Source of the DNA: Salinispora pacifica CNR114
GTDB lineage: Bacteria > Actinomycetota > Actinomycetes > Mycobacteriales > Micromonosporaceae
Length of the DNA stretch: 64,000 nucleotides
Reading direction: 5' to 3'
NCBI RefSeq assembly: GCF_000514775.1
Contig: NZ_AZWO01000007.1
Span: 104,863-168,862, forward strand
In this document: positions 54,995 through 64,000 of the stretch, in pieces
How the letters are laid out: every line of letters starts with the position of its first letter
Position numbering within the stretch: position 1 is the stretch's first letter
The notes under the pieces: model-generated
Told to the model about the DNA's origin: nothing
Databases searched by the model: none
What the model saw: the letters and a program-made list of their open reading frames with translations, nothing else
Position numbers and translations under genes: made by a program

Positions 54995-56410
54995 GTGACC
55001 CTACGCCTGTATGACACCGCCACCCGTTCGGTGCGGGACTTCGTCCCGCGGGAAGCCGGCAAGGTGGGGATCTACCTGTGTGGTCTCACCCTCCAGGCGC
55101 CGCCGCACATCGGGCACCTTCGCTCCGGCGTCAACTACGACGTGCTCCGGCGGTGGCTGCTGGCGCGCGGGTTCGAGGTCCGCTTCATTCGCAATCTTAC
55201 CGATATCGACGACAAGATCCTGGTCAAGGCGGTGGAGCAGGACCGACCGTACTGGTCGATCGCCTACGCCAACGAGCTGAAGCTGACCGCCGCGTACCGA
55301 GCGTTGAACGTGCTGCCCCCGACCTACGAGCCCCGGGCCACCGGGCACATCCCGGAGATGCAGCAGCTGATCACGAAACTGATCGACGCCGGCCACGCCT
55401 ACCCGGCCCCCGACGGCTCCGGCGACGTCTACTTCGACGTGCACTCCTGGCCCGCGTACGGGGCGCTGTCCAACCAGTCCCCGAGCGACATGCAGCCCGC
55501 CGGCGACGCCCCCGACCGGTGCAAACATGACCCGCGCGACTTCGCCCTCTGGAAGGGCGCCAAGCCCGGCGAGCCCGCCGACGCGTACTGGCCGTCGCCG
55601 TGGGGTCGGGGCCGGCCCGGCTGGCACATCGAGTGCTCGGCGATGTGCTGGCGCTACCTCGGCAGCGAGTTCGACATCCACGGCGGCGGGCTGGACCTGA
55701 CCTTCCCGCACCACGAGAACGAACTCGCCCAGTCACAGGCCGCCGGCCTGCCGTTCGCCCGCTACTGGGTGCATCACGGCCTGCTCAACATCGGCGGCGC
55801 GAAGATGGGCAAGTCCTGCGGCAACTCGCTCGACCTGACGTACGTGGACTCGCTCGGGGTACGTCCGGTGGAGCTGCGCTACTACTACGCCGCCGCCCAC
55901 TACCGGTCGATGATCGACTACTCGGAGGACGCGCTGCGGGAGGCAGCCGTCGCGTACCGGCGGATCGAGGGCTTCGTGCAGCGCTCCGCCGAGCGGGTCG
56001 GCGCCGGCCAACCCGCGGTGGTGCCCGCGGCGTTCGCCGCCGCCATGGACGACGACCTGAACACCTCCGCGGCGCTCGCCGTGCTGCACGAGACGGTTCG
56101 GGACGGCAACACCGCGCTGACCGGCGGCGACGATGTGACCGTCCGCACCGCGCTCGGCCAGGTGCGGGCGATGCTGGATATCCTCGGGGTCGACCCACTC
56201 GACCCTGCCTGGAGTGCCGGCGGCGGCACCGACGACCTCTGCGCCGTGGTCGACTCGCTGGTGCAGCTGGCCCTGGAACAGCGGGCGCAGGCACGCAGCC
56301 GCAAGGACTGGTCCGCCGCCGACGCGATCCGCGACCAGCTCAAGCAGGCCGGTGTGGTGGTCGAGGACACCCCCCAGGGCCCCCGTTGGACTATTGGAGA
56401 GCAGGACTGA
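54995..56410 (+). CDS. cysS: Cysteinyl-tRNA synthetase
   Basis: 471 residues, class I synthetase. HIGH-type motif [10 protein letters not shown] near residue 37, KMSKS-type KMGKS at residues 270-274, and the zinc-binding cysteines and histidines in YLCGLT, CSAMC and HHENE. The GTG at 54995 was chosen by family length and the TACCCT element. The close relative MshC (mycothiol ligase) is shorter; the long C-terminal anticodon-binding part argues for CysS. Its stop overlaps the next start (TGATG). Confidence 0.95.
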   Translation: MTLRLYDTATRSVRDFVPREAGKVGIYLCGLTLQAPPHIGHLRSGVNYDVLRRWLLARGFEVRFIRNLTDIDDKILVKAVEQDRPYWSIAYANELKLTAAYRALNVLPPTYEPRATGHIPEMQQLITKLIDAGHAYPAPDGSGDVYFDVHSWPAYGALSNQSPSDMQPAGDAPDRCKHDPRDFALWKGAKPGEPADAYWPSPWGRGRPGWHIECSAMCWRYLGSEFDIHGGGLDLTFPHHENELAQSQAAGLPFARYWVHHGLLNIGGAKMGKSCGNSLDLTYVDSLGVRPVELRYYYAAAHYRSMIDYSEDALREAAVAYRRIEGFVQRSAERVGAGQPAVVPAAFAAAMDDDLNTSAALAVLHETVRDGNTALTGGDDVTVRTALGQVRAMLDILGVDPLDPAWSAGGGTDDLCAVVDSLVQLALEQRAQARSRKDWSAADAIRDQLKQAGVVVEDTPQGPRWTIGEQD

Positions 56411-57555
56411 TGGCCGGCAACTCGCAGCGCCGTAGCCGACGGCTGACCCCGAAGGCAGGCGCCCCGAAGGGCTCCGGCGGCAAGGGGCGGGACGCCCTCG
56501 CCGGCCGGGGCCGAACCCTGCCCGCCGACGAGCGGCCGTGGCACAAGGCGTACTCGGGCACCGAGAAGCTGCCCCAGCGCACCGCCTGGAAGCAGGAGAA
56601 GGAGCGGCGGAGCGCGGCCGAGGAGGGACGCGCCCCGAAGATCGGTAAACCCGGCACGAAGGACACCACCTGGGGTAAGGGTGGCGGTCGGGGCGTCCCC
56701 ACCAACAAGAGCGGCCGGGGCGTCCCCACCAGCGGCGGCCGGGGTCGGCCGGAGAGCCGCAGCGGTGGCCCGCGGGTCGCCCCCGGTCGTCGGACGAACC
56801 CGGCGAAGGACGCTCCCGAGCTGTTGGTCGGCCGCAATCCCGTCCTTGAGTCACTGCGTGCGAACGTGCCGGCCACCGCCCTCTACGTGGCGCAGGGACT
56901 CAACACCGACGACCGGATCAGCGAGATCGTCCGGACCGCGGCGGACCGGGGCATCGCGATGCTGGAGGTCAGCCGCGCCGAGCTGGACCGGATGACCGGC
57001 GGCGTGCTGCACCAGGGCGTGGGCCTGCAGGTGCCGCCGTTCCGGTACGAGCCGTTCGAGGAGCTGACGGCGGCGGCGCTGGAACAGCCCGCCCCGCTGC
57101 TGGTGGCGCTCGACGGCGTTACCGACCCGCGGAACCTGGGTGCGGTGATCCGATCGGCCGCCGCGTTCGGCGCGCAGGGAGTCTTCGTCCCCGAACGGCG
57201 GGCCGCTGGGATCACCGCGACCGCCTGGCGGACCAGCGCCGGTGCCGCCGCGCGGGTTCCGGTCGCCCAGGTCACCAACCTGACCCGGGCACTGAAGGCG
57301 TGCAAGGACGCCGGCTTCCTCGTGGTCGGCCTGGACGCCGACGGGGAGACCGACCTGTACCACCTGGAAGCCGCCGTTGGCCCGCTCGTGGTGGTGGTGG
57401 GCTCCGAGGGGCGCGGCCTGTCTCGGCTGGTAGGCCAGACCTGTGACCTGACCGTTGGAATCCCGATGGTCTCCGACGTCGAGTCGCTGAACGCCAGCGT
57501 CGCGGCGGCGGTGACGCTGGCCGAGGTGGCTCGCCGCCGGGCCGCCGAGGGCTGA
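56410..57555 (+). CDS. rlmB: 23S rRNA 2'-O-methyltransferase (RlmB/TrmH family)
   Basis: 381 residues. A basic, Gly/Lys-rich, disordered N-terminus (about 1-130) precedes the substrate-binding domain ([17 protein letters not shown]) and a SPOUT catalytic domain with knot motifs [19 protein letters not shown] and [18 protein letters not shown]. The long basic extension is typical of actinobacterial members. It is coupled to cysS by a one-base stop/start overlap; this pair is conserved in the phylum. The exact rRNA or tRNA site is inferred. Confidence 0.92.
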   Translation: MAGNSQRRSRRLTPKAGAPKGSGGKGRDALAGRGRTLPADERPWHKAYSGTEKLPQRTAWKQEKERRSAAEEGRAPKIGKPGTKDTTWGKGGGRGVPTNKSGRGVPTSGGRGRPESRSGGPRVAPGRRTNPAKDAPELLVGRNPVLESLRANVPATALYVAQGLNTDDRISEIVRTAADRGIAMLEVSRAELDRMTGGVLHQGVGLQVPPFRYEPFEELTAAALEQPAPLLVALDGVTDPRNLGAVIRSAAAFGAQGVFVPERRAAGITATAWRTSAGAAARVPVAQVTNLTRALKACKDAGFLVVGLDADGETDLYHLEAAVGPLVVVVGSEGRGLSRLVGQTCDLTVGIPMVSDVESLNASVAAAVTLAEVARRRAAEG

Positions 57556-57567
57556 ACTCCGCACCCG

Positions 57568-57605
57568 AAAAGGGGGCGGTCCGCATCAGCGGACCGCCCC
57601 CTTTT
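57568..57605. terminator. Bidirectional intrinsic terminator
   Basis: Arms of 17 bases (57568-57584 and 57589-57605) pair perfectly around a 4-base loop. One side begins with AAAA, the other ends in TTTT, so it works for both convergent genes. Confidence 0.9.
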
Positions 57606-57627
57606 CTCGTAGCTCAGGATTCGTAGC

Positions 57628-58725
<1,098 letters not shown>

Positions 58726-59032
58726 GGGGGTGCTTCCTTTCACCGGCAGGAACGTGCCGGACGATCCGAGTGAAAGAGCGGACCGGCCCGCAGCTGCGAC
58801 CCGGCCCACGGGCGACGGGCGTCGACCGCGTTCCTGAACGGTAGATCGGTTTTCTCCGCGTGCCAAGAACGGGAGTAGCTGGTGGGACCGGGACCATGCG
58901 CATAACGGTCAGGCGGGCAGTGCCGGGCATGAAACGACGGCAGTCCGGGCCTGCTGCCGACGGAGGTCGTGCTGACCGGGCCCGCCGCGCGGGAAAACTG
59001 GACGTCAGTCGCTATGCTGGCGTCGGCAACAC

Positions 59033-59106
59033 GCCCCTGTAGCTCAGCTGGACAGAGCACTCGCCTTGTAAGCGAGATGTCGCCGGTTCGATCCCGGCCG
59101 GGGGCT
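59033..59106 (+). tRNA. tRNA-Thr (anticodon TGT)
   Basis: 74 bases fold into a full cloverleaf: a 7-base acceptor stem GCCCCTG/CGGGGGC, D-stem GCTC/GAGC, anticodon stem CTCGC/GCGAG with loop CTTGTAA (anticodon TGT, 59067-59069), and T-stem GCCGG/CCGGC with loop TTCGATC. CCA is not encoded. A broken integrase lies directly downstream, typical of an element inserted at a tRNA 3' end. Confidence 0.95.
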
Positions 59107-59225
59107 CAAACCTGGCTCCACCTGCACAAGGTCGGTAAGCCTCCTGAGGAGGCGAACCGAACGATGCTTGGAAACCACTCGCTTGGCGACGTTGCGAGGA
59201 TGCCGGGCTCCCAACATCCCGGGGC

Positions 59226-60214
59226 ATGGTGATCCGTATGCCTGTCCAGCACGCCGAGACACCTCGCCCTGAGCCTGGCCACTATCGCGCCTGGCTCAAC
59301 TCGTGGGCACTCGCCATGCGGTCCGACGGCCTCGGTATGCGCACCGTCGACATGTACGTAGACGCTGCTGTGCTGTTCTCCGGGCGGCTACTCGCGACCC
59401 AACCGATGGTTCATGATTGGGAGTAGGTCGGCCGGGACCACCTTCGGGAGTTCTTCGCCTGGCTTCGCGCCGGGTTAACCCTGTCCGCACCGTCTCCAGC
59501 CCGGCACCACGCCCAGCTGCAACGGCTATGGCAAGGGCTATGTATACAACGTCCGCCGGTGCCTTCAGCAGTACTTTGCCTGGTACGCCAACGAGGAAGA
59601 TCGCCCCAACCCGTTCGAAACGGTAGCCGTACCCGCTGCGCCGAAGTCGGATGAGAATCCACCCCAGGTACTCACCGTTGACCAGCTTGCCACCCTTATC
59701 AAGGACGCTGAACGGAGCCGTGATTTCGAAAGCCGGTGGGACGTCGCGATTCTGCGGCTCCTCGCCGCTACAGGTGTCGACTGGGAGAGCTTGCACACCT
59801 TCAGCTCGACGATGTCGACGTGTATGGGCGTGAGGCTGTCGTTACCGGCAAGGGCGACCGGAAGCGAACCGTCAGGTTCGACGCCAAGGTGGCGCGGGCA
59901 CCCGACCGGTACCTTCGCTCCCGCGCCAAGCGCGTCAAGGTAGCCACACCAGCGCTGTGGCTCGGCCACCGTGGGCCACTGACCGCCAATGGCATCTACC
60001 AGCTACTCACTCGGCGGGGTGAGCGACTCGGCATCCAGTTGTATCCACATTTAATGCGTCACACGTTCGCTCACCGGTGGTTCGACGAGGGTGGCGCCTC
60101 TTGGCCGTAGCGGGCTGGGAGTCGCCGCAGATGCTGCGCCACTACGGCCGTTCCGCCCGGTCCGCCAGAGCACGGCGAGCGTATGACCGGGTCGACCTAA
60201 CGGGCGGAGTCTAG
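59226..60214 (+). pseudogene. Degenerate tyrosine recombinase (integrase)
   Basis: The N-terminal part (YRAWLNSWALAMRSDGLGMRTVDMYV) is open until a TAG at 59424-59426. The frame then continues through several shifts: an YFAWYANEEDRPNPF core-binding segment, the RLGELAHLQLDDV region with the Arg I codon at 59778-59780, and the HLMRHTFAHRWFDEGGA catalytic motif. The final GWESPQMLRHYGRSARSAR with a tyrosine region sits in yet another frame. One stop and at least three frameshifts make it inactive. It lies 120 bases from tRNA-Thr. Confidence 0.85.
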
Positions 60215-60402
60215 GAACGCGGTGGGGCCACCCAGGGGGCGCCACGCAGCGGATCATCGAACGACCTTGAGTCGTCGCCGGCGCCCGCGGTCCTTGTAGA
60301 CCGGCGCTGTCAGGCCATCGGCGTACCCGTTTACATACCCAGCGTCGTAAACCTGTCGGCGAAAGTATCGAGCAGCTAGCAAGCTGGTACGGCTGACTGC
60401 TG

Positions 60403-60603
60403 TTAGGGCAACCGCAGTGGAGATCTGTCGGAACTGGGTGTCGTGGCCTGACGCATGGTGTGGTAAATGACCCTCCGCTGAGTGTCGGACAGGGAACGTG
60501 AGTCGAGCATATGTGCTACCCGGATGGCCAGGGTTCTCGTGACGTGTCGTGTGTGCCCTCCCCGTGACTGGGTAGGGGCGGCCGCAGCCGGAGAGTCGGC
60601 CAT
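60403..60603 (-). CDS. Doubtful small protein
   Basis: 66 residues from ATG 60603. The C-terminal part (TRTLAIRVAHMLDSRSLSDTQRRVIYHTMRQAT) looks protein-like and helical; the start is low complexity. No family and no clear ribosome site. Listed only as a possibility. Confidence 0.22.
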   Translation of the reverse strand: MADSPAAAAPTQSRGGHTRHVTRTLAIRVAHMLDSRSLSDTQRRVIYHTMRQATTPSSDRSPLRLP

Positions 60604-60633
60604 CTCGCCATCATCGAGGGTGGGGGTACGCAC

Positions 60634-60810
60634 ATGTTCCGGCTGTTCCGCCAACGCCGCCGTTCCGCGCGGTTGAACGCCACCGGTCCCACCACCGTGT
60701 ACGTTGCGCGGGCCGGCGCCTACCGCCCGCTGCGGGACCAACCGACGGTCATCATCGACAGCCGGCCGTCGTTGACCCCGCTTGCCCGGCAGCGGACCTG
60801 CCGCCGGTGA
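60634..60810 (+). CDS. Possible small basic protein of a mobile element
   Basis: 58 residues from ATG 60634 (MFRLFRQRRRSARLNATGPTTVYVARAGAYRPL...). GGTGGGGG lies about 6 bases before the start. Short Arg-rich proteins of this type occur in integrative elements of actinomycetes; this is a suggestion from context only. Confidence 0.32.
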   Translation: MFRLFRQRRRSARLNATGPTTVYVARAGAYRPLRDQPTVIIDSRPSLTPLARQRTCRR

Positions 60811-61031
60811 TGGCCACCCGAGCCCGGCCCAGCCCGGCCAGCCGGTCGGCGGTCCAGCTACGTAACCGGATGATCCTGATTAGCGACCCGAACCGCAGGT
60901 CACAGCCGCATTCCACGGCCAGATACAGACATGCTTTTGCAGCGGTCACCAAAGATCATGTACTTGACGCCTTATCCGCATCTGTGGTCCTAGCTGCGCA
61001 AACGCCGCCAACGGAAGTGCCGCTGGAATAT

Positions 61032-61037
61032 TAATCT
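61032..61037 (+). promoter_or_regulatory. Probable -10 of leaderless promoter (TAATCT)
   Basis: TAATCT is followed by 6 bases and the ATG at 61044. Confidence 0.35.
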
Positions 61038-61043
61038 CGAGGT

Positions 61044-62060
61044 ATGCCCAACCGTAGGTTTCACCGGTCATTGCCACCGCAGGCCGTGTCGGCGCCCTCC
61101 GACATTCTGACATTCGTCCTCTCCGGAGTGGCGGCTGTGCTGCTCACTCGGGCATATCTTCAGGCGACCGGCTTCCCGCAGTTCAACGCCGGAGGCCTAC
61201 GCATCGCGCACGTGCTCTGGGGTGGTCTGTTGTTGACCGTCGGCTTTGGTGTTGTGCTGGTGTTCCTCGGCAGCAGGGCGCGCTTCGTCGGCGCGATCTT
61301 CGGCGGAATCGGGTTCGGGCTCTTTATCGACGAGGTCGGCAAGTTCGTCACCGCCCAAGCCGACTACTTCTACGCACCGGCGGCCGGGATCATCTACGCG
61401 GCATTCGCCCTCCTCCTGGTCATCACCCAGGCGCTCCGGGAACGGACCAGGTTGTCCCGCACGGAACGGACGGCGAACGCCCTCGACACGGTAATCGGGG
61501 GTCTCGACAAGGGATTGTCTGATCGGCGTAGAAGCGCGGTACTGCGGCTGGTCCGCGACTGTGGTCCGGACGTGACGGAGGCGGTGGCTCGGCTGCTGGC
61601 GACCGTACCCCGGCGAGAACCATCCCTAGCCCCACTCCGGCGAGCATGGGCACGACGTACCCGGCAGGCGATGGCCTGGGTGGTCAGAAGCCGGTGGATG
61701 GTCGGGTTGGTGGTGGTCTACCTGCTCGGCGAGCCGCTCGTCGTCGTGGCACGGGTCGGGGTGGAAATAGTCGTTGGAGATCTACCGAACCAGCAGGAGT
61801 GGGGTGCGGTGCTAGGGGTCGCGGCTTCCGCGCTGGCCACTGCGGTGCTCAGTATCCGCGGGGCGCTGCTGCTGCCTCGCGACGAGGTGGGCGCCTTCCG
61901 GTTGTTTAGGCTCGCAATCCTGGTGGACCTGCTGTTCGGTCAGGTATTCAGCTTTACCGTCCACCAGTTCGGGGCGCTCGTCGGGCTCGCCATCGACCTA
62001 TTCCTACTTGCGGTGATTACCGTCAAGTATCGTGAGCTATACCGGAATGCATCAGCGTGA
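61044..62060 (+). CDS. Integral membrane protein, unknown function
   Basis: 338 residues with about eight transmembrane segments in two blocks: four in residues 15-130, then a soluble helical stretch (about 131-205, rich in Arg), then about four more. GGIGFGLFIDEVGKFVTAQADYFYAP is a conserved-looking loop. No family is recognised. It lies between a broken integrase and a broken transposase, so it may be cargo of an old insertion. Confidence 0.65.
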   Translation: MPNRRFHRSLPPQAVSAPSDILTFVLSGVAAVLLTRAYLQATGFPQFNAGGLRIAHVLWGGLLLTVGFGVVLVFLGSRARFVGAIFGGIGFGLFIDEVGKFVTAQADYFYAPAAGIIYAAFALLLVITQALRERTRLSRTERTANALDTVIGGLDKGLSDRRRSAVLRLVRDCGPDVTEAVARLLATVPRREPSLAPLRRAWARRTRQAMAWVVRSRWMVGLVVVYLLGEPLVVVARVGVEIVVGDLPNQQEWGAVLGVAASALATAVLSIRGALLLPRDEVGAFRLFRLAILVDLLFGQVFSFTVHQFGALVGLAIDLFLLAVITVKYRELYRNASA

Positions 62061-62125
62061 AACCTGAGGCGACAACGGCCATTGAGGAGTGCCCGAGCAG
62101 ACGGTAGCGGTGGATCGGCCTTCGA

Positions 62126-62690
62126 TGCCCCAACAGCCAGTTCCGCAGCGCCTTGGACGAACGCGGGATCGGCTACATCATGCAGGTCAAAGGCGATGGC
62201 CTCGCTCACAAGCCAGACGTGCGGCCAGCCGAGCGGGTGTGGTCCGGGCGGGGCCGACCGCCGACCCGCACTGAACCGCGCTACCCCAAGACCGCGGTCA
62301 GCCTGACCGAACACGTTCGCGCCGCCGGACCCGAGGCCACGGAGACGATCACTTGGCGGCAAGGCTCCAAAGGTACGATGAGCTGCCAGTTCGTCGTCCT
62401 GCGGGTCCGTCTGGCCGGGCACTACCGCGAACTAGAGCCCGGTCTCGGCCTGGACCACTTCGAAGGCCGCTCCTGGGCCGGCTGGCACCGCCACGTCACC
62501 CTGGTCGCCGTCGCGCACCTGTTCATCACCGAACCACGCCTGGGCCCAAAGGCGGCTGGCCGGCCTGACCCTTTACACGATCATCCGCGAGCTGCAACGA
62601 CTCCTCGCGACCTGGGCCGGCGCCTGCATCACCTGCCACCAACCCGTGAAACCGCTACACCGCAACAAACGCTACCGAACCGGGCGTACG
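62126..62690 (+). pseudogene. IS701-like transposase fragment
   Basis: Matches the C-terminal half of IS701-type DDE transposases: NSQFRSALDERGIGYIMQVKGDG, SGRGRPPTR, EHVRAAGPEATETITWRQGSKGTM, then HYRELEPGLGLDHFEGRSWAGWHRHVTLVAVAHLFI. An internal deletion joins VRLAG directly to HYRELE. A frameshift near 62550 moves the tail (LTLYTIIRELQRLLATWAGACITC) to another frame. The N-terminal half is missing, so it is inactive. Confidence 0.8.
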
Positions 62691-62749
62691 CCTCGATCGG
62701 CTCCGGCAGGGGCGGACGGGTGGCGATGTGGGCTGGTGGCACCTTGGTT

Positions 62750-64000
62750 CTACCTGGCCCGGTGTGGTGGGCGTCGGCGCGCGGCGTAGCTGAGGATGAC
62801 ACCGGCCAGGATGGAGAGGGCGGCGGCGCCGGTGGTGGTGGTGATGTTGGGGCCGGTGATGGGTAGGTCGGGTTCGTCGGGTGGTGGGGTGATGGTGAGG
62901 TTTACCGGTGTGGATTGGCTGTTGGGGCAGGTGTTGGTGCTGGTGTAGTGGGCGGTGAGGGTGTGGGTGCCGGGTGGGAGGGTGGTGGTGTGGGTGGCGG
63001 TGGCGGTGGTGGTGGTGGTCAGGGGTGTGGTGGTGAGGGTGGTGGTGTTGGTGGTGGTGGTGGTCAGGGGTGTGGTGGTGAGGGTGGTGGTGTTGGTGCG
63101 GAAGGTGATGGTTCCGGTGGGGGTGTCGATGTTGCAGGTGACGGTGGCGGTGAGGGTGGTGTCCTGATCCGCTGTCGGGTTGGCTGGGGTGACCTGCAGG
63201 GTGGTGGTGGATGTCGGTGGTGCGGTCAGGGCCAGGCTGTGGGCATCGCCGGCGGCGACAGCGGTGATGGTGGTCGCTGGCGGTAGGTCGACGTTGACGG
63301 GTGTGCTGCTGTTGGTGGTGGTGCCGTCGCCCAGCTGACCACTCGAGTTTTCGCCCCAGGCGAGGACGGTGCCGGTGGAGGTGACCGCCAGACTGTGGAG
63401 GTTGCCACCGGTGATGGCGGTGACGGTGACGCCGGTGGGCAGGTTGACGTCGACGGGTGTGCTGCGGTTGGTGTTGGTGCCGTCGCCCAACTGACCGTCG
63501 AAGTTGTCTCCCCAGGCGAGGACGGTGCCGGTGGAGGTCAGCGCCAGGCTGTGTTCGTCGCCGGCGGCGATCGCCGTGATGGTGACGCCGGCGGGCAGGT
63601 TGACGTTGACGGGTGTGCTCTTGCTGGTGGTGGTCCCATCGCCCAACTGCCCCCCGAAATTGGCACCCCAGGCGAGCATGGTATCGGTGGACGTCAGCGC
63701 CAGGTTGTGGTCGCCGTGGGCGGCGATAGCGGTGACTGCGACGCCGGCGGGCAGGTTGACGGTGATGGGTGTGCTTCTGTCGGTGGTGGTTCCGTCGCCC
63801 AACTCGCCGTCGTTGTTTTCGCCCCAGGCGAGGACGGTGTCGGCGGAGGTCAGCGCCAGGCTGTGGTCGTCGCCGCCGGCGATGGCGGTGACCTCGGTGC
63901 CCGGCGGCAGGTTGACGGTGACGGGTGTGCTGCGGTTGGTGTTGGTGCCGTCGCCCAACTGACCCTCGGAGTTGTCTCCCCAGGCGAGGACGGTGCCGGT
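62750..64000 (-). CDS. RCC1-repeat surface protein with sortase signal, C-terminal part
   Basis: At least 416 residues are visible; the 5' end lies beyond the right edge. The visible part starts with RCC1-type repeats of exactly 52 residues, each with HSLALTS-x-x-TVLAWG-x-N-x-x-GQLGDGT, which build a beta-propeller. A bacterial Ig-like domain with Thr-rich repeats (LTTTPLTTTTT) follows, then LPITG, a hydrophobic helix and a basic RRRPPHRAR tail, i.e. a sortase cell-wall anchor. A surface-exposed binding role is likely; the ligand is unknown. Confidence 0.85.
   Translation of the reverse strand, partial: TGTVLAWGDNSEGQLGDGTNTNRSTPVTVNLPPGTEVTAIAGGDDHSLALTSADTVLAWGENNDGELGDGTTTDRSTPITVNLPAGVAVTAIAAHGDHNLALTSTDTMLAWGANFGGQLGDGTTTSKSTPVNVNLPAGVTITAIAAGDEHSLALTSTGTVLAWGDNFDGQLGDGTNTNRSTPVDVNLPTGVTVTAITGGNLHSLAVTSTGTVLAWGENSSGQLGDGTTTNSSTPVNVDLPPATTITAVAAGDAHSLALTAPPTSTTTLQVTPANPTADQDTTLTATVTCNIDTPTGTITFRTNTTTLTTTPLTTTTTNTTTLTTTPLTTTTTATATHTTTLPPGTHTLTAHYTSTNTCPNSQSTPVNLTITPPPDEPDLPITGPNITTTTGAAALSILAGVILSYAARRRPPHRAR
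63007..63096 (-). repeat. Two 45-base direct repeats in the Ig-like region
   Basis: A 45-base unit repeats without change; on the coding strand it encodes the Thr-rich NTTTLTTTPLTTTTT stretch. Recent slippage or duplication is likely. Confidence 0.75.
63260..64000 (-). repeat. 156-base RCC1 repeats
   Basis: The GCCCA anchor word recurs at 63329, 63485, 63641, 63797 and 63953, an exact 156-base period. The units are coding (52 residues each) and differ at scattered bases. More copies may lie outside the window. Confidence 0.85.

Larger units (their letters stand above)
60215..61043. other. Region between the broken integrase and a membrane gene
   Basis: About 830 bases of lower gene-like order. 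Two doubtful small reading frames are listed separately; otherwise nothing was recognised. It is probably the remains of an integrated element. Confidence 0.45.

Noticed and set aside
59107..59225. Second attachment-site copy of the tRNA-Thr 3' end
   Set aside because: I looked for a repeat of the T-arm and acceptor sequence between here and the right edge and found none by eye; it may lie outside the window.
63260..64000. 156-base repeats as a non-coding repeat array
   Set aside because: They stay in one frame and encode RCC1 blades.

Overview
The window is high-GC actinomycete DNA. Its gene content points to Micromonosporaceae, close to Salinispora or Micromonospora. The signs are a CarD-ispD-ispF block, radA followed by disA, an AfsR/SARP-type regulator, repeated HTH(DUF5753)-DUF397 modules, GTG/TTG starts, ATGA overlaps and many genes that look leaderless. 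The family placement is inference; no 16S or other phylogenetic marker is present.

Layout. 1-6.0 kb is housekeeping: a mutY-like glycosylase cut by the window edge, an ACT-domain protein, peptide deformylase, a membrane-anchored protein, disA, radA and a lipoprotein. 6.0-10.1 kb is a small type III polyketide synthase locus: a UbiA-type prenyltransferase faces a UbiG-like methyltransferase, an acyl-CoA dehydrogenase and the synthase. 10-13.8 kb holds a membrane-anchored thioredoxin-like protein, carD, ispD, ispF and a TPR membrane protein. 13.8-23.5 kb is dominated by homogentisate (tyrosine) catabolism: hmgA, an unknown gene plus fahA, a HisC-type aminotransferase, hppD and an Lrp/AsnC regulator. 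Mixed in are two beta-propeller or START-type proteins and an orphan DUF397 gene. 23.5-27.1 kb has an ArsR-type regulator facing an MFS exporter, then a second beta-propeller protein. 27.1-33.5 kb has class I and class II fumarases on either side of a 990-residue AfsR-like regulator. 34-35.3 kb encodes a membrane-anchored CAP/SCP protein. 35.8-39.4 kb has a TetR regulator facing a glutaminase of animal-like architecture and a type II (GSII) glutamine synthetase. 39.6-43.2 kb holds small enzymes and a partly duplicated HTH-DUF397 module. 43.2-49.9 kb is one seven-gene, fully overlapping operon that resembles the uncharacterised E. coli ydj/ynj system. 50-58.7 kb has a CGNR regulator, an EamA exporter, a HAD phosphatase, a secreted subtilase, an IclR regulator, cysS, an rRNA 2'-O-methyltransferase and a MsiK-type shared ABC ATPase. 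59.0-62.7 kb is an eroded mobile region: tRNA-Thr(TGT), a broken tyrosine recombinase, small orphan genes, a membrane protein and a broken IS701-like transposase. The right edge holds part of an RCC1-repeat surface protein with an LPXTG-type sorting signal.

How the genes work together. The aminotransferase, HppD, HmgA and FahA cover tyrosine to fumarate plus acetoacetate, except for a recognisable maleylacetoacetate isomerase; the unknown gene co-transcribed with fahA is the local candidate for that gap or for an accessory role. Glutaminase and GSII catalyse opposing reactions next to one regulator with a clear palindromic operator. In the seven-gene operon, a membrane TVP38/TMEM64 protein, a CDP-alcohol phosphotransferase and a flavin disulfide oxidoreductase are translationally linked to a complete ABC importer, which suggests a membrane-lipid-related system of unknown substrate.

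I could not run homology searches. Family calls come from motifs and alignment by eye, and promoter, operator and terminator calls come from reading the sequence.
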